Made by a program: the position numbers and the translations under genes | The notes under the pieces: generated by a model | Told to the model about the DNA's origin: nothing | The model's input: only the letters and a program-made list of their open reading frames with translations | Database searches by the model: none | Source of the DNA: Aphelocoma coerulescens | Taxonomy: Eukaryota > Chordata > Aves > Passeriformes > Corvidae | Length of the DNA: 64,000 nucleotides | Reading direction: 5' to 3' | NCBI RefSeq assembly: GCF_041296385.1 | Contig: NW_027184085.1 | Location: forward strand, 58,438,109-58,502,108 | In this document: positions 9,302 through 20,400 of the stretch, piece after piece | Numbering within the stretch: position 1 is the first letter of the stretch | Layout: each line of letters opens with the position of its first letter

Positions 9302-9920
9302 TGTAGTGTCTGGCTGGTATGGAGCTGACTTTCCCCATAGCATCCATCATAGTGCTGTTCTTGGTACCTAGAAAGGTGCTAATAACACATCAGTGTTTTG
9401 GCTACTTCTGAGCAGTACTCCTACATCAAGGCTATGTCTCCAACATCCCCCTGGCCCCCAAAAGCCAGGAGGCTGGGGGTGTGAGCAAGAAAGGGAGGGT
9501 ACATAACCAGGACAGCTGACCCAAACTGACCAAAGCAATATTCCATACTGTATGACATCTGCTCTGCAATAAAAACTAGGAGTCTGAGGAGGAAGGAGCA
9601 GCAGAGACAAAAGTGTGATGAACTGATAGTGACCAAAATTCCTTATCATCGTGCACTGTGCAAGAGGAAGAGCTAAAAGATTCAGGAGTAAAGCTGAGCC
9701 TTGGAAGAAGAAAGGGATGGTGGGAAGGGATTTGAACATTTGATTTCATTTCTCATTATCCAACTCTGATTTGATTGGTAATAAATTAAGTTCCAAATAT
9801 TGAGTCTGTTTTGCCAATGCTGTTAATTGTTGAATAATCTTTCTTCCCTGGCCCAGTTGAGGAGGGAGAGTGATAGAGCAATTAGGTGGGCACCCTGTGT
9901 CCAGCCAAGGTCAACCCACA
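9302..9920 (+). mobile_element. ERV LTR, plus strand, mosaic of two LTR types
   Basis: The LTR begins tgtagtgtctggctgg and ends ggtcaacccaca (TG...CA). The first ~280 bp, to about 9583, align with the minus-strand LTR at 30871-31435, through the shared 'ggacagctgacccaaactgacc' block at 9510-9531 and the 'tatgacatc' block. The rest, from 'ctgaggaggaaggag' at 9584, aligns with the 3' part of the LTR at 3859-5330. The two flanks do not form a target duplication (gaaac versus gtctt). This fits the LTR being the surviving right end of a partly deleted provirus. The AATAAA-like caataaaa lies near 9567-9574. Confidence 0.75.
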
Positions 9921-10330
9921 GTCTTCATGGGGAATTCCTGAGGGAACTGGCATTATTTAGCCTGGTGAATAGAGGAGAGGTCTTACCATTTCTCTCAGAG
10001 GAGAGATCTTACCATTTTCTAAGTCTACTTCAAAGGACGTTGTAGAGAAGTTTCAGTCTCTTCTCCCAAGCAACAAGTGGTAGTACAAGAAAAATGGCTT
10101 CAGGTTGTGCCAGAGGAGGTTTAGGTTAGATTTTAGGGAAAAAGTCTTCATTGAAAGGTTGTCAAGCACTAGGACAGGCTGCCCAGGCAAGTCACTATCC
10201 CTGGAGGCATTTAATAGGCCTTGTACCTGTGGCCTGGGCCTTGAGGACGCGGTCTAGTGATGGCCTTGACAACATTAACAGCTGGACTCAAATCCTAAAG
10301 GTCTTTTCCAAACTAAAAAAATTATATAAA
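9921..10330 (+). mobile_element. CR1 LINE, plus strand, 3' end (right segment of the second split copy)
   Basis: It resumes CR1 with 'gagggaactggcattatttagcctgg' split over 9941-9965, then 'tctcttctcccaagcaacaagtgg', 'ggacaggctgcccagg' (10171-10186), 'ctatccctggaggcatttaa' (10195-10214) and the terminal 'aaaggtcttttccaaac' near 10297-10313. This is the standard CR1 3' terminal order. A recognisable ATTCTATG-type end is replaced by A/T-rich sequence. It continues the segment ending at 9084. Confidence 0.9.
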
Positions 10331-13300
10331 AGACATAATTTCTGCTCTCTTGTGATCTAAAATATTGATATGAAATGGCAGTATGTTTTATTTAGGAAAA
10401 ATAGCACAGATGATGAACACTTCTTTTAATGCCACATCCTAAGAAAGCCGTTTCATGTTTACATCAAGGGGAAGGTAATCTAAAATGCCATATTCCAGGA
10501 AATATATTTCAACCAAAAGCAGTTGCTACACCATCGATCAAGCCAATGGCACTGAATTTAAAAATAACACAGACATGGATACATCTTTGGGAGACAGCAA
10601 AGCATTATTACTTCTTCTGTCATATTTAACTGCTACTACAATTATAAAATATGTGTTCCTTAAAAAAAAAATTATAGAGACAACATGAAGCAATAGGGAG
10701 TTTTCATGTTTCATCTTCAAAGGAACATTCTCTGATGGAAATTTTCATTAAAGTAAGTGGGAGTTAATTACAGAAGAGTGAAGGAAAGTATGCAGACATA
10801 AATATACCAAGCTGGATATCTCCTGACAATGCCCTGGTGTAGTTCATTCTTAAATTTGAGCCACACCTGTTAATTTTCCCAGAAATGGAGTAACTTCAAA
10901 CTCAGAGTTCAGTGTTGTTACAGTGCTGTCAGTGTGTGTAGTCCTACACACCACAAAGGAAAATCTCAAGAAACATGTAATACAAGAAATAATTCTCTGT
11001 GCCAAAGTGTGCCAGAACTGTAGCTTGAACTACAGCCAGAACTTTATTTGTTGAGTATACCCAAAGATTTCAGTTCCTCAGAAGGGTAGCAATTCAAGGG
11101 CACTAGAATCAAGACTTCTATTAAAAAAATTGATGTGTTTACAGAATGGAAATGAGGGAGAAATAGTAGCTTCTAGTCTCAGATTTTTTCTTTTGCCTTA
11201 TTTACAACATTTTGCATTCTGCCTGTTCCATGGTGTGCAAATTTAGTAAGCTTAATTAAGAAGTAAAAAGAGAACTGATAATATAATAAATTAAGATGTG
11301 AAGAGCTGCTGAATAGAAAGTCTCCTTTTTTCTTAATGAGTTTTCCTGTTCTTACTGACAAAATACATGAGCTGAAATTCAAGCCCCTTGTGCACTGAAA
11401 AAGTATTTGTCACCTGTCCTCTAGATTTATCTCAATACTAGTTCCATGCTTTTTCAAAACATATGTCAATCCCAGATTAGCTCCCTAGAGGAAAAAAGTA
11501 AGTCTGTTATTTTTTCCAGTGACCCAATTTTGACAAATTACTGATATATTTTTTGCTTACGAAGAACATACTTTTAACTTGACGAAGAACATACTTTAAC
11601 TTGAATTCTGTAGTTGGTCTTCTGGCACCCTTCAGTTTGTCAAGTAATTATTTTTGCAGTGCACATTTTCAAATGTAAATTATTAGAATTTGTTTAGCAT
11701 TGATGCTAACATTACTATCCCAAATTATTTAAATGGCCATTCATGTATTATCATTCTCACAGCTTCACCTCTAGGAAATATTACATCTGCAAGCTATTTC
11801 ATATTTTGCTCTGAGATTATTAGATAGATCCAAAACGATCCATATTTCTTCAGCGCATAACCACTAGACATGTTCTCAAAAAGGATATTAAAAGATCAAG
11901 AGGCAACATGACAAAAAAATGCAGGATATAAAAAAGATGTCACAAAAATAAATTGAAGACTGAAAATTTTTCTCAGAAAAAAGGCAAGTAAAATGAGATA
12001 TTATTTGACTTTAAAGAATAGCAGATTAAATGCATTTCAAGATGTCAGCATGTAGAACTAATTTGACAGATAGTGGGGGGGTTAATGTCTTTATTGTTCT
12101 GGCAAGTAGAAAATATTGTTAATATTTCCCCAGGTATTTTCAAGACCTATCCTTGTTACTTATAGGTAATTGTGATGCAAATGAGGTTGGCATTTTATTT
12201 TACTGAGTGGCAGTAAAGGAAAAAACTTTAATATCCTTTAAAGAGGAGGACATCTAACTGCCTGGTCAGTATGTAAGACAAATAGAAAAAATAGCTATAC
12301 ACTTTTCCTGCATAAAATCTCTGAGGAACTCCTTGTGTGTTTTTCACAAGAAGGGTTGTATGCCTATAATTTATTAGTTATAAATTGAACTAAGCCAAAA
12401 CCAGAGGACGGTTGCTGTTTTTAGTGAGACATGATAAAAATTACAAAATACATCAAATATAAGCAGCCATACAAGTGCTTCGAGCAAAGAATGGATACAT
12501 GAAAACTTTGAAATAAAATGCAACACAGGGAGTGAATTAAGATCCATAACATCAAGATTTATATGGGTCTGTCAATCTAGAGTATCTATCTATCAACAGC
12601 TGCATAGACATTTTTATTACATAGAAGTTTTAATTAGAGGATTCATTAAAGAGTTAAATAACTAAATATAAAAAAACACTGAAAATGTACATAAGATAGA
12701 ATAAGCATCATGATATTACTATTGATACACATAGTGAACTGTCAACTAATATGATAACAGGATAGCAGAGAATATTTAAGATAATCATAGGAAACTGCTT
12801 TATAAAATATAGAGTCACTCCAGATAGTCAACAAATGTCTGCTGAAACTCTGCTACTTATCAGGAGATGACTGAACTGTTGATGCCATGAACTTTCTAAC
12901 ATTCTTCATAAAGAAGTCAAATTTCTATTGTAAATGTAGCAGCAATTTTTCCAGTGTAGAAAAAGGGATACTAACCTTTAAATCATATTTAATCTAATAA
13001 ACACTCTTTAGATGTATGTTAAAAGCTGTATTTTAAAAGCATTTCAAATTATGTAAGAAGAGAGGCTGTCACATACTGCAGGAGGTTTTGCACTGTTTAA
13101 ATGAATGCTACTGTAAATGGTCCACAGATAACTGAGAAGCAGATCTGTGGTTCATGCTATACAGATGTCTGGAATTAATGTAGTCAGAGGTTTAGACATC
13201 TTCTTGCAATCAGGGCAGGTAATATTTAGGTCTTGGAGGAAGCAAACATTTCCCAATATGTGTAAGTAATACTACCAGCAGGAACAAAACGTGACTTGCA

Positions 13301-15584
13301 GCAACTCGCTGCTTTCAAACATAGAAACAACCAAAGTATTTTTCATCCGAATTTATTGTATGATGTAGAGAGGCAGAGAAGAAAGAGGCCATGCAGGAGT
13401 AAGCCTGCATCTGGCTTTCAATCTGGCTCCCCAGGGAGGAAAAGCAGTGAATCTACTGTCACCGTACACTCCACAGACAAACTGTACCTCACACTTCCAG
13501 TACTACACAAACTTGCAGATGCTTTAAGTCACATTCTCTACAGTTGTTAAACCATTGAAAAAATCCCTCACAGATGGCATATCTAAAGTCAAATTCCAAA
13601 CTCTGAACTAAGATGAACCAGAAATTAGAGCAAGCAACTTCTCAAATACATATTTATATGTATATAAATACATATACATTGCAGGTTCATCAAACCCAGA
13701 AAAACATTTTATCACTGGATCACTGTATGGTTTGTCACACCTTTCCTGGAAGATCCCTTTCATTTCCATAACTGTCAAATATTAAGTGGTTGTGACATAT
13801 ATTAAATTGCTCTAAATATTTTTTGTTGAGTGGACACCTGGGATACTTACTGTATCAATACAACTTTCTCATTTAATTTTGTCAAGAAGGGGGATATATA
13901 AGGAAGAACATAAAAAAATTAACCAAAATAATTTTACCTAGTCCTCATTAATACTTTAGAAGTCTGTCAAGATATACCATGAGGACACATGGGGTGGTGG
14001 GAGGGAAGGCAGGAGGTAATAAAGTGAAAGGAAATTCAGGCAATTGCAACAGCATTATAGGAGGTATTCCCTAAAGCACTCTCAATGAAAACCCATCTGA
14101 CACAAATACACATATAGGTGTTTAAGGAAGCTATTTACATCATCCTGGGTAAGAGAACTTTAATACATCTCAACATGAACATGCCAATTTCAAGGTTTTT
14201 GCTTGCACTCATTTTTGTTTTTACTTTGAGAACAGAAAAAAATGCACTCAATTTCACAAAGTCACTATTAGTGACTAGTAAGAAAAGTCCTAGAGAAAAG
14301 CTCTTCTATGCACATTCCAGTTGATTTTGCTTGATATCACAGTTCAAGAAATAAATGAGTGAAGTTCTGGTAGCAGTGGAAGTCCTTTGCCTAAAGGACT
14401 TGGAACACTCAGCAGGATTTAGAAAATTCATCAGAAGTATCCTGAGATCTGTAAAGATAAGAGACAAGAACGTAAGCCTATTTGATTAAATATTTAAATC
14501 TTAACAGATGTCTACTTCTTCACACAGAAATCTTAATTCCTTATCCATGGGATATTTGAAAGTGGCATCATGCTGATTTATATCAAATATTTAATTATCA
14601 GGACATGGAGAATGACTTTGTAGATAGCAGCTGGGTCTGCCTTCTTTGTGGTCCTAATGAACTGGCTGTATATCGGTATAAAACAGAAAAGCACCAACAT
14701 AACAGACATGTCAGATTTACCCACTTACTGTTCCACTTCAAGGGCCAGTCTCATAATTGTTAACACTGCATATACACCTCAGTTTCTGCCTGGATTTTAG
14801 TATGGATCAAACAATTTATTCCCAGTCTTTCATGTGCTTCTCAAGAAATCAGATAGTTCATTCTGGTTCCAATTTCTGCAGACTGGGTATGCAGAGGCGG
14901 ATGGGTCTCTGCCATCTCAAGGGACCACAACACTGCACCTCACAACAAAGACTACATAAATATCATTATTTTTATATACTATACCTCCCATATGATCAGA
15001 CCATCATATCAGAAGACAAAGTTGGCTTCAGATCTCTTCTGACAGAAAAAATAGTTGGATCTTTATTCCTTACATCTTGCTTGGTCTATTCCAAGGCAAC
15101 TCCAGTATTTCACATCCAGTCACATAGACGTTCAAATACTGCCTGTTCAAATTCTTTTTCCCTAATCAATTTGATAAAATTTGATAAAAACTAGAAGAGC
15201 TTTTAAATAATCACAACTACTTCTTGGCTGTTAAAGTTTGTATTTGGGTTTCGTTTTCGGTCTTTTTTAACCAATAGTTATGCAGCAGTACTAACAGTTT
15301 GTCTTTTTGCCATCTGTTATTTTCATTAACTGGTATGTTAGGTTTCATTCTACTTGTTAAATAAATAATAAGGAAAAATTTAAATGCAAAGTTCAAAATT
15401 TCATTATCCAGCATTTTTAATTTTATGTAAACTCTCTCTCTCTTAATTTGTCATTGTTACCTTCAAATGAACTACTCCTCTAGTACCTTTTTCCAGTCAA
15501 CCCAGATACAGAAAATAACCCCAACTTTCACCGCTACACCAAAGTGCTTATTAATATTTGTTGCATGCAAAGACTTTAGCTATC
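10331..15584. other. Unique AT-rich non-coding stretch
   Basis: About 5.2 kb contain no recognised repeat family, RNA gene or exon. The open frames (up to 145 codons at 14757-15194) lack family resemblance and have AT-driven codon content. The only structured item noted is a 22/23-bp tandem duplication at 11559-11603. Confidence 0.5.
11559..11603 (+). repeat. Tandem duplication of a 22/23-bp unit
   Basis: Two adjacent copies (11559-11581 and 11582-11603) of acgaagaacatact(t)ttaacttg differ only by one T. This is a small, apparently recent local duplication. Confidence 0.9.
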
Positions 15585-15820
15585 ACAAAGTCGCAGAACT
15601 GTTTAGTTGGATGGGAACTCTGGATACCGTCTCATCCAGCTACCCTGCTTAAGAAGCGTCAGCCAAAGCAGGTTCCCCAGGATCATGTGCAGTCAGGTTT
15701 TGAGTATTTCCAAAGATGGATATTTCACAATCTCTCTGAGTGTACAATTTGGGCTAGAATAGAGTTTTTTTCTTCATAGTAACACATATGGTTCCATGTA
15801 TTTCAGCACATGTAGCTAAA
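15585..15820 (-). mobile_element. CR1 LINE, minus strand, short 3' fragment
   Basis: Read on the plus strand, it gives the reverse complement of the CR1 3' end in order: ggatgggaactctgga (15608-15623), 'ctcatccagctaccctgctt' near 15630-15649, 'caggatcatgtgcagtcagg', 'tttcacaatctctctgag' near 15723-15740, and 'gtttttttcttcatag'. It is heavily diverged, with no coding content, and has a soft right end near 15820. Confidence 0.72.
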
Positions 15821-16213
15821 AAATCAAAAATTCCTGTTATACAAAAATTACTGTGTATTTGCTAATTTAATCATGCGACATGAAGGAATGGTAATAAGAC
15901 AAGACCTGTGATCTTGTATATATAAATGAAAGAACTAAGAAATTCTCCCACTGAAACTTCTGTATAAGGATACTGTATAAAATCTTGAAAGTATCAGATA
16001 CAAACTGTAGCTCAGTAATTGAGCAGATACCTCTAGACAAATTAAGAATCATGTCTATCTCCATATATCAGTTTTACCTCAAGAAATACTTTCTTCACCA
16101 GTTTATTTACAAGATGCTGTATTACAATTATATCCTGAATATTTACCCTGACATATCGACATTGCCAATTTCTGATATTGTTCCAAAGCACAAAATCAGC
16201 ATACTTCTGCTAA
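15821..16213. other. Unique AT-rich non-coding stretch
   Basis: Short intervening sequence between the CR1 fragment and solo LTR B. Nothing is recognised. Confidence 0.5.
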
Positions 16214-16218
16214 AGGTG
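16214..16218. repeat. Target-site duplication, left copy (AGGTG)
   Basis: AGGTG directly precedes LTR B and recurs exactly at 17479-17483. Confidence 0.9.
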
Positions 16219-16320
16219 TGTAGTGGTTTGGTCTAAAATACTCATTACTGTTTATCTTCTGTGAGATAAGAATTAGGAGAAACACAAAGCAGGCACCAAA
16301 CTTGAAAGAATATAAAGAAG

Positions 16321-16326
16321 TTTATT
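16321..16326 (-). promoter_or_regulatory. AATAAA polyadenylation signal of LTR B
   Basis: The minus-strand hexamer is conserved in place with LTR A, close to the 3' end of the LTR in its own orientation. Confidence 0.6.
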
Positions 16327-16470
16327 AACAGACGTAAAAGAAGGAAAAAAAAAAATTATACCACCTTCAGAACTCTCCTCCTCCCCCCACCTTCCTCCCT
16401 TCTCCCACTGACAATGTAAAAAGACAACCCTTAAGATGTTCAGTCTGTTTACCACTTCCATAATAACCTT

Positions 16471-16587
16471 GTTCAGTCCATTTAGAAAGAGAAGTCTCTT
16501 CTTGCTCGTGCTATGAAAACATTATCACACCGAGACAGCCACCCACTTCCAAATGTTGTTCAGTCCATTTAGGAAGAGGAGTCTCTC
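16471..16587. repeat. Internal direct repeat in LTR B
   Basis: The block gttcagtccatttag followed by a/gaagag/aagtctct occurs at 16471-16499 and again at 16558-16587, about 87 bp apart, with a few substitutions. LTR A shows one copy only. The duplication is therefore specific to this copy or its subfamily. Confidence 0.75.
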
Positions 16588-17478
16588 TGCTTGCGATGTG
16601 TGTCCCTTCCCCCGACTTGCAGCTTTTCCCGCAACTGCTTTCGAGGGTCCACTCTTGAAAGTTTTTCGGGGTACAATTTTAAGGTTGAGCCGTTCAGAAA
16701 CAAAAAAATAGAGGCCCTCCTCCTTTCTGGGAGCAAAGGGTCTTCCTCATCTTCATCGTTAGGACTATCTCTGGGAGCATCTCTAGGAACTGAGGTTTTC
16801 TCCTTTCCCATTTGGGGCAAAAGTCCTCATCTGGTTCATCTCTCCCTGTCCAAACTTCTCATGAAATTACAGCTGCATCAGCATCTGCTTATTGCTTATG
16901 AGTTGAACCCTCCACCCCCCATATCTTCATGAAATTACAAAGGGATACTCTGATATATCACAGCTTCACAACAGAATTTCAGCTTTAAGCATCTCCTCTC
17001 TCTTCCCTCAGATTTTCAGCTCTTCACAGCAATAAAAGGGTTAATCTTACCTCGGCCTTGTAGCTTTGCAGCTGGAATGTTGAATTTTTCTTATCGAAGT
17101 GGAGAGGGGGGAGAGCCAAGCCACTCCGGCTGCCCACGGCAGGGCTGTGGGGGGGCTTCCGTGGCTGGAACAGGACCCATCGGCTCCAGGCTGGCCGTGG
17201 CCCAGCCCAGCCTGGCCCAAGCAGGGCCTGGCCGGGCCCGCTGGCCCCCACACGGGGCCTGCTGCCACCTGTGCCAGCGCCGGAAAAAGAGACAGCTTGG
17301 TGGGGAGTTTGTCTATTCTTAAGTGTGTATCACAGAGGCGGTCACAACTTTAAGTGGCTTAAAGAATTGTCCATATTCAAACTGGCCAGCTGATAGGTTC
17401 TATCAGGTCCCAGAGGAAGCTGTAAGCACCCCTCAGCAAGGACATCCCTTCCGGGACTATGCTTGCTAACCTATGACA

Positions 17479-17483
17479 AGGTG
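17479..17483. repeat. Target-site duplication, right copy (AGGTG)
   Basis: Exact repeat of 16214-16218 at the other end of LTR B. Confidence 0.9.
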
Positions 17484-20400
17484 ACACTGTCTTACCAATT
17501 ATGCATGATACTTTCATACAACCTAATTATTAAATAATTTCAATCTAACATTATGTCTTTAGTCTCCAGCTACTTGCAATGCTCAGACAACTACTGGACG
17601 TATCTGGAAGATGGCAGTTCATCTTTTCAGGAATTAAAAGTTTGTTTTAATTCTTTACAGAGCAACCGCAACAAAGAATCTTTTGAACACCTGTAATGCC
17701 AAAACCATTAAATGTCTGTTTGCAATTCAAACCACCACCTTTTAGCTGTGGTCTTGGGAGAGCCAGAGCACTCAATCATTTACTGAAAATGAAACAATTC
17801 CGAGGAGATACCACCTTTTTCTGACTTGAAGAGTATCATCAACAATCTTCCTTAGCTTAGGATCTCAGTTCAACATGAATCTTTACCATTTCAGAAGAAA
17901 AAAATCCCTCTAATACAAATTCCGTGCTACATTTACCACTGTGATATTGCTCCTCTTTCAGAACTATCAAACAGTTGGCTTTTAGTAGCAAAAACTAAGC
18001 TTGCATTTACCTACAAAATAGTATGTAATCGTATCTAATTACAGATGGACTCACTCTACCTGTCCAGAGCCCAGTGACCTGAAAGACACATCCATTTATG
18101 CCCTAGTTCTACCTCAAGTGGATTTATCTCTACAAAAGTCTGACCTGGCTCCAGACTTAAAACCTGAGTTATTCTGGGCGAGCCAAGCCTGTAGACTCTG
18201 GAAGTATTATCTCATACTAAAATCTAGGTGTAGCTTTAGCTGGTTCACTGTAGTGAACACCGGAGTTTCACCTCACTCATCTTGATTTCCAAGGGAAAGG
18301 AAGAATGGCATCCACATGGCAGTACAAACAGTATAAAGGTGTTGATGTCATGCTCTGGAGGAATCCATCTCACTTTCTTTTCCACTTGTGGTAGACAAAA
18401 CTTTATCAACCATTTTTGTCACTTCAGGGATGCTACTGTCTTCCTCTCTTCTTCCTCTGTAACAGCAACACTGCAGAGCAGGTGCAAAAAGTTCCAGGCT
18501 CTTTGGTCAGTCTTCAAGTTAAATGCTTAGTTCAGGTCTTATAGCTGGTCTAGGAGAGTGCTTAGCCTGAGCACATATACCCAGATTACTAACCTGCACA
18601 TCGAGCTATACAGCATCTGGACTGGCACTGGCTCACTTCCAGGAAGCTTGAGGACAGTGAAAGTGACGTCTAGCTGTACATCTGTATATTTACAGAAATA
18701 GGTACAAGTTGGCACTTAAAAGTCTGCCTAATTATTAATGATATTAGCAGATTAGGGTTCTCATCCAGTCTTTTGATCAAGCCTAAAATATACAAGCAGT
18801 GTTACTGGGTGTATTCCAGGATGAAAGGATAAATCTTTGAATAAAAAGAACATTAAGCAAAGACAAAAAGTACTGCAATTGACAGCATGGGACTGGGTTT
18901 GGGTATTGTGACTGACCATGAGTAAGCAGACTGTCCTACTTTCCTTGAAACAGGTCAAATTTTATTCTGCTTCATGCTTGCCTAGTTCAGTTGATTGTCC
19001 TTCACTGAAACAAGCGAACTAATTCTATTCCTGGCCAACATTAAACAGCAGCTGCCTTAGCTTCTTCAAACTCTCTAAGTGAGGATCACCTATCTCCAGC
19101 AAGGTTAGACTAGTATCCCTTGGAATTTAATAACTCATTCCTTAGAAGCTGCTGGTTCACACCATAATCCTATTAGCTACCCCCCCCTCTAGCCACCCCA
19201 AAATCTTCCTACTGCACTGGCAATGAGATTACTTCGTCTGGGGTATTGTGGCATCTTTGTCTACTTTACAGACTGTACAAATTCACCTATTCAAGGGCAG
19301 TTGTCAGCTGGGAAACTGTAATTTATATAAGCAAATTTAGTGCTCCATAACAGAACAAAGCAGCAATAATTGGGTCAAAGTTCCAGCTGAGAGGCAACAA
19401 AACCAGGAAAACAAGAATGCAAGTTTTTAGTGGAGAATGTCTGCTACTACAGTAAAATAATGTTTCTTGCTTTCACCCAGGAACCAGCTATTGTCAGAGA
19501 ATTAAAGCGACAAAATCAAAGATAAATGGGTCCTCTGAAGAACTCGTGATCTCCTTTCTAAAGAAACATTAGTGTATTGTTCGATAAAATAAACACGCAA
19601 ATAAAACCTCGCACATTATGTTCTCTTACAGCTTCTGATATGTATTATTCTTTTAAAAAGTAGAAAAAACCCATGGCATAGTAATATCCTAAAATACAAC
19701 TCAGTAACAGACGTATAGGCACTATATAAATAATTGCAAATTAACTCAAGATCTAAGCCTTTAGCCATAAATGAGATACCTAAATTGGTTTACTGGCCCT
19801 TATGGAGTTCAACATATAGAAAAAGTCTAGATTTACTACAAGGCAACTAGTAATTTACTATCTGCAGGATTTTAAAAGCTTCTCAGAGTATGTTTATACT
19901 ACAGACAGCACACACTGCAGCTTATGTAGAGATTTGTGAGCTGGCTTTAAACTGGCATCCATTAGTGATCCAGTGTGTACAATATTGTATTAGTCATGCC
20001 AGATTTCTTTATAAAATTCGATATAGTTTTGTTGTTCAAGTTTTGTCATTTATTTTCAACAGATTCCCCTCAAATGAAACACTTGTTTTCCTACCGATTT
20101 TGGTTTAAACAAAAGTTTGCAGATAACCTTCTGTAGCTATCAAGGAAGATGTCCCCATATTAAACTCTTATTTTCTGACTACCTCAGATCTTTTTCCAAC
20201 AAAGTATGTAGATAATCATAATAAAGTCATCTCAGAGTGATCTGATACACATTAGAAGAACCTTTGATTTGATGAATATGAGTGGAAAAATTCTAGGGTG
20301 AATTAGAAAATTCACAACATACTAAAGTGATCAGAGTGACTCATGTAAGGAGGACTTAATACCATCTCAGAACTTGAGTTTCCAAGAAATGATGAGACTT

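Larger units (their letters stand above)
16219..17478 (-). mobile_element. Solo ERV LTR B (1260 bp), same family as LTR A
   Basis: It starts tgtagtggtttggtc and ends gctaacctatgaca (TG...CA), with perfect 5-bp AGGTG duplications. It is colinear with LTR A: the 'gtgagataagaattagga' block, 'aagtttattaacagac', 'aaaaagacaacccttaagatgtt' split over 16419-16441, the coding-like but non-functional middle, a GC-rich block at 17100-17285, and the 'tggccagctga' block near the end. AATAAA on the minus strand at 16321-16326 gives the orientation. It is about 290 bp shorter than A, partly because it lacks the 27-bp array. No internal retroviral sequence is attached. Small open frames on both strands are not genes. 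Confidence 0.9.

Noticed and set aside
14757..15194. 145-codon plus-strand open frame
   Set aside because: No motif, signal peptide or family resemblance. The composition follows the local AT content and there are no convincing splice or promoter signals.
16569..17353. Acidic and Gly/Pro-rich frames on both strands
   Set aside because: They lie within solo LTR B; LTRs of this type do not encode proteins and the frames are not kept in LTR A.
6825..17478. LTR A and LTR B as the two ends of one provirus
   Set aside because: Each has its own distinct perfect target duplication (CCTTG and AGGTG), and the DNA between them is CR1, another LTR and unique sequence, not gag-pol-env.
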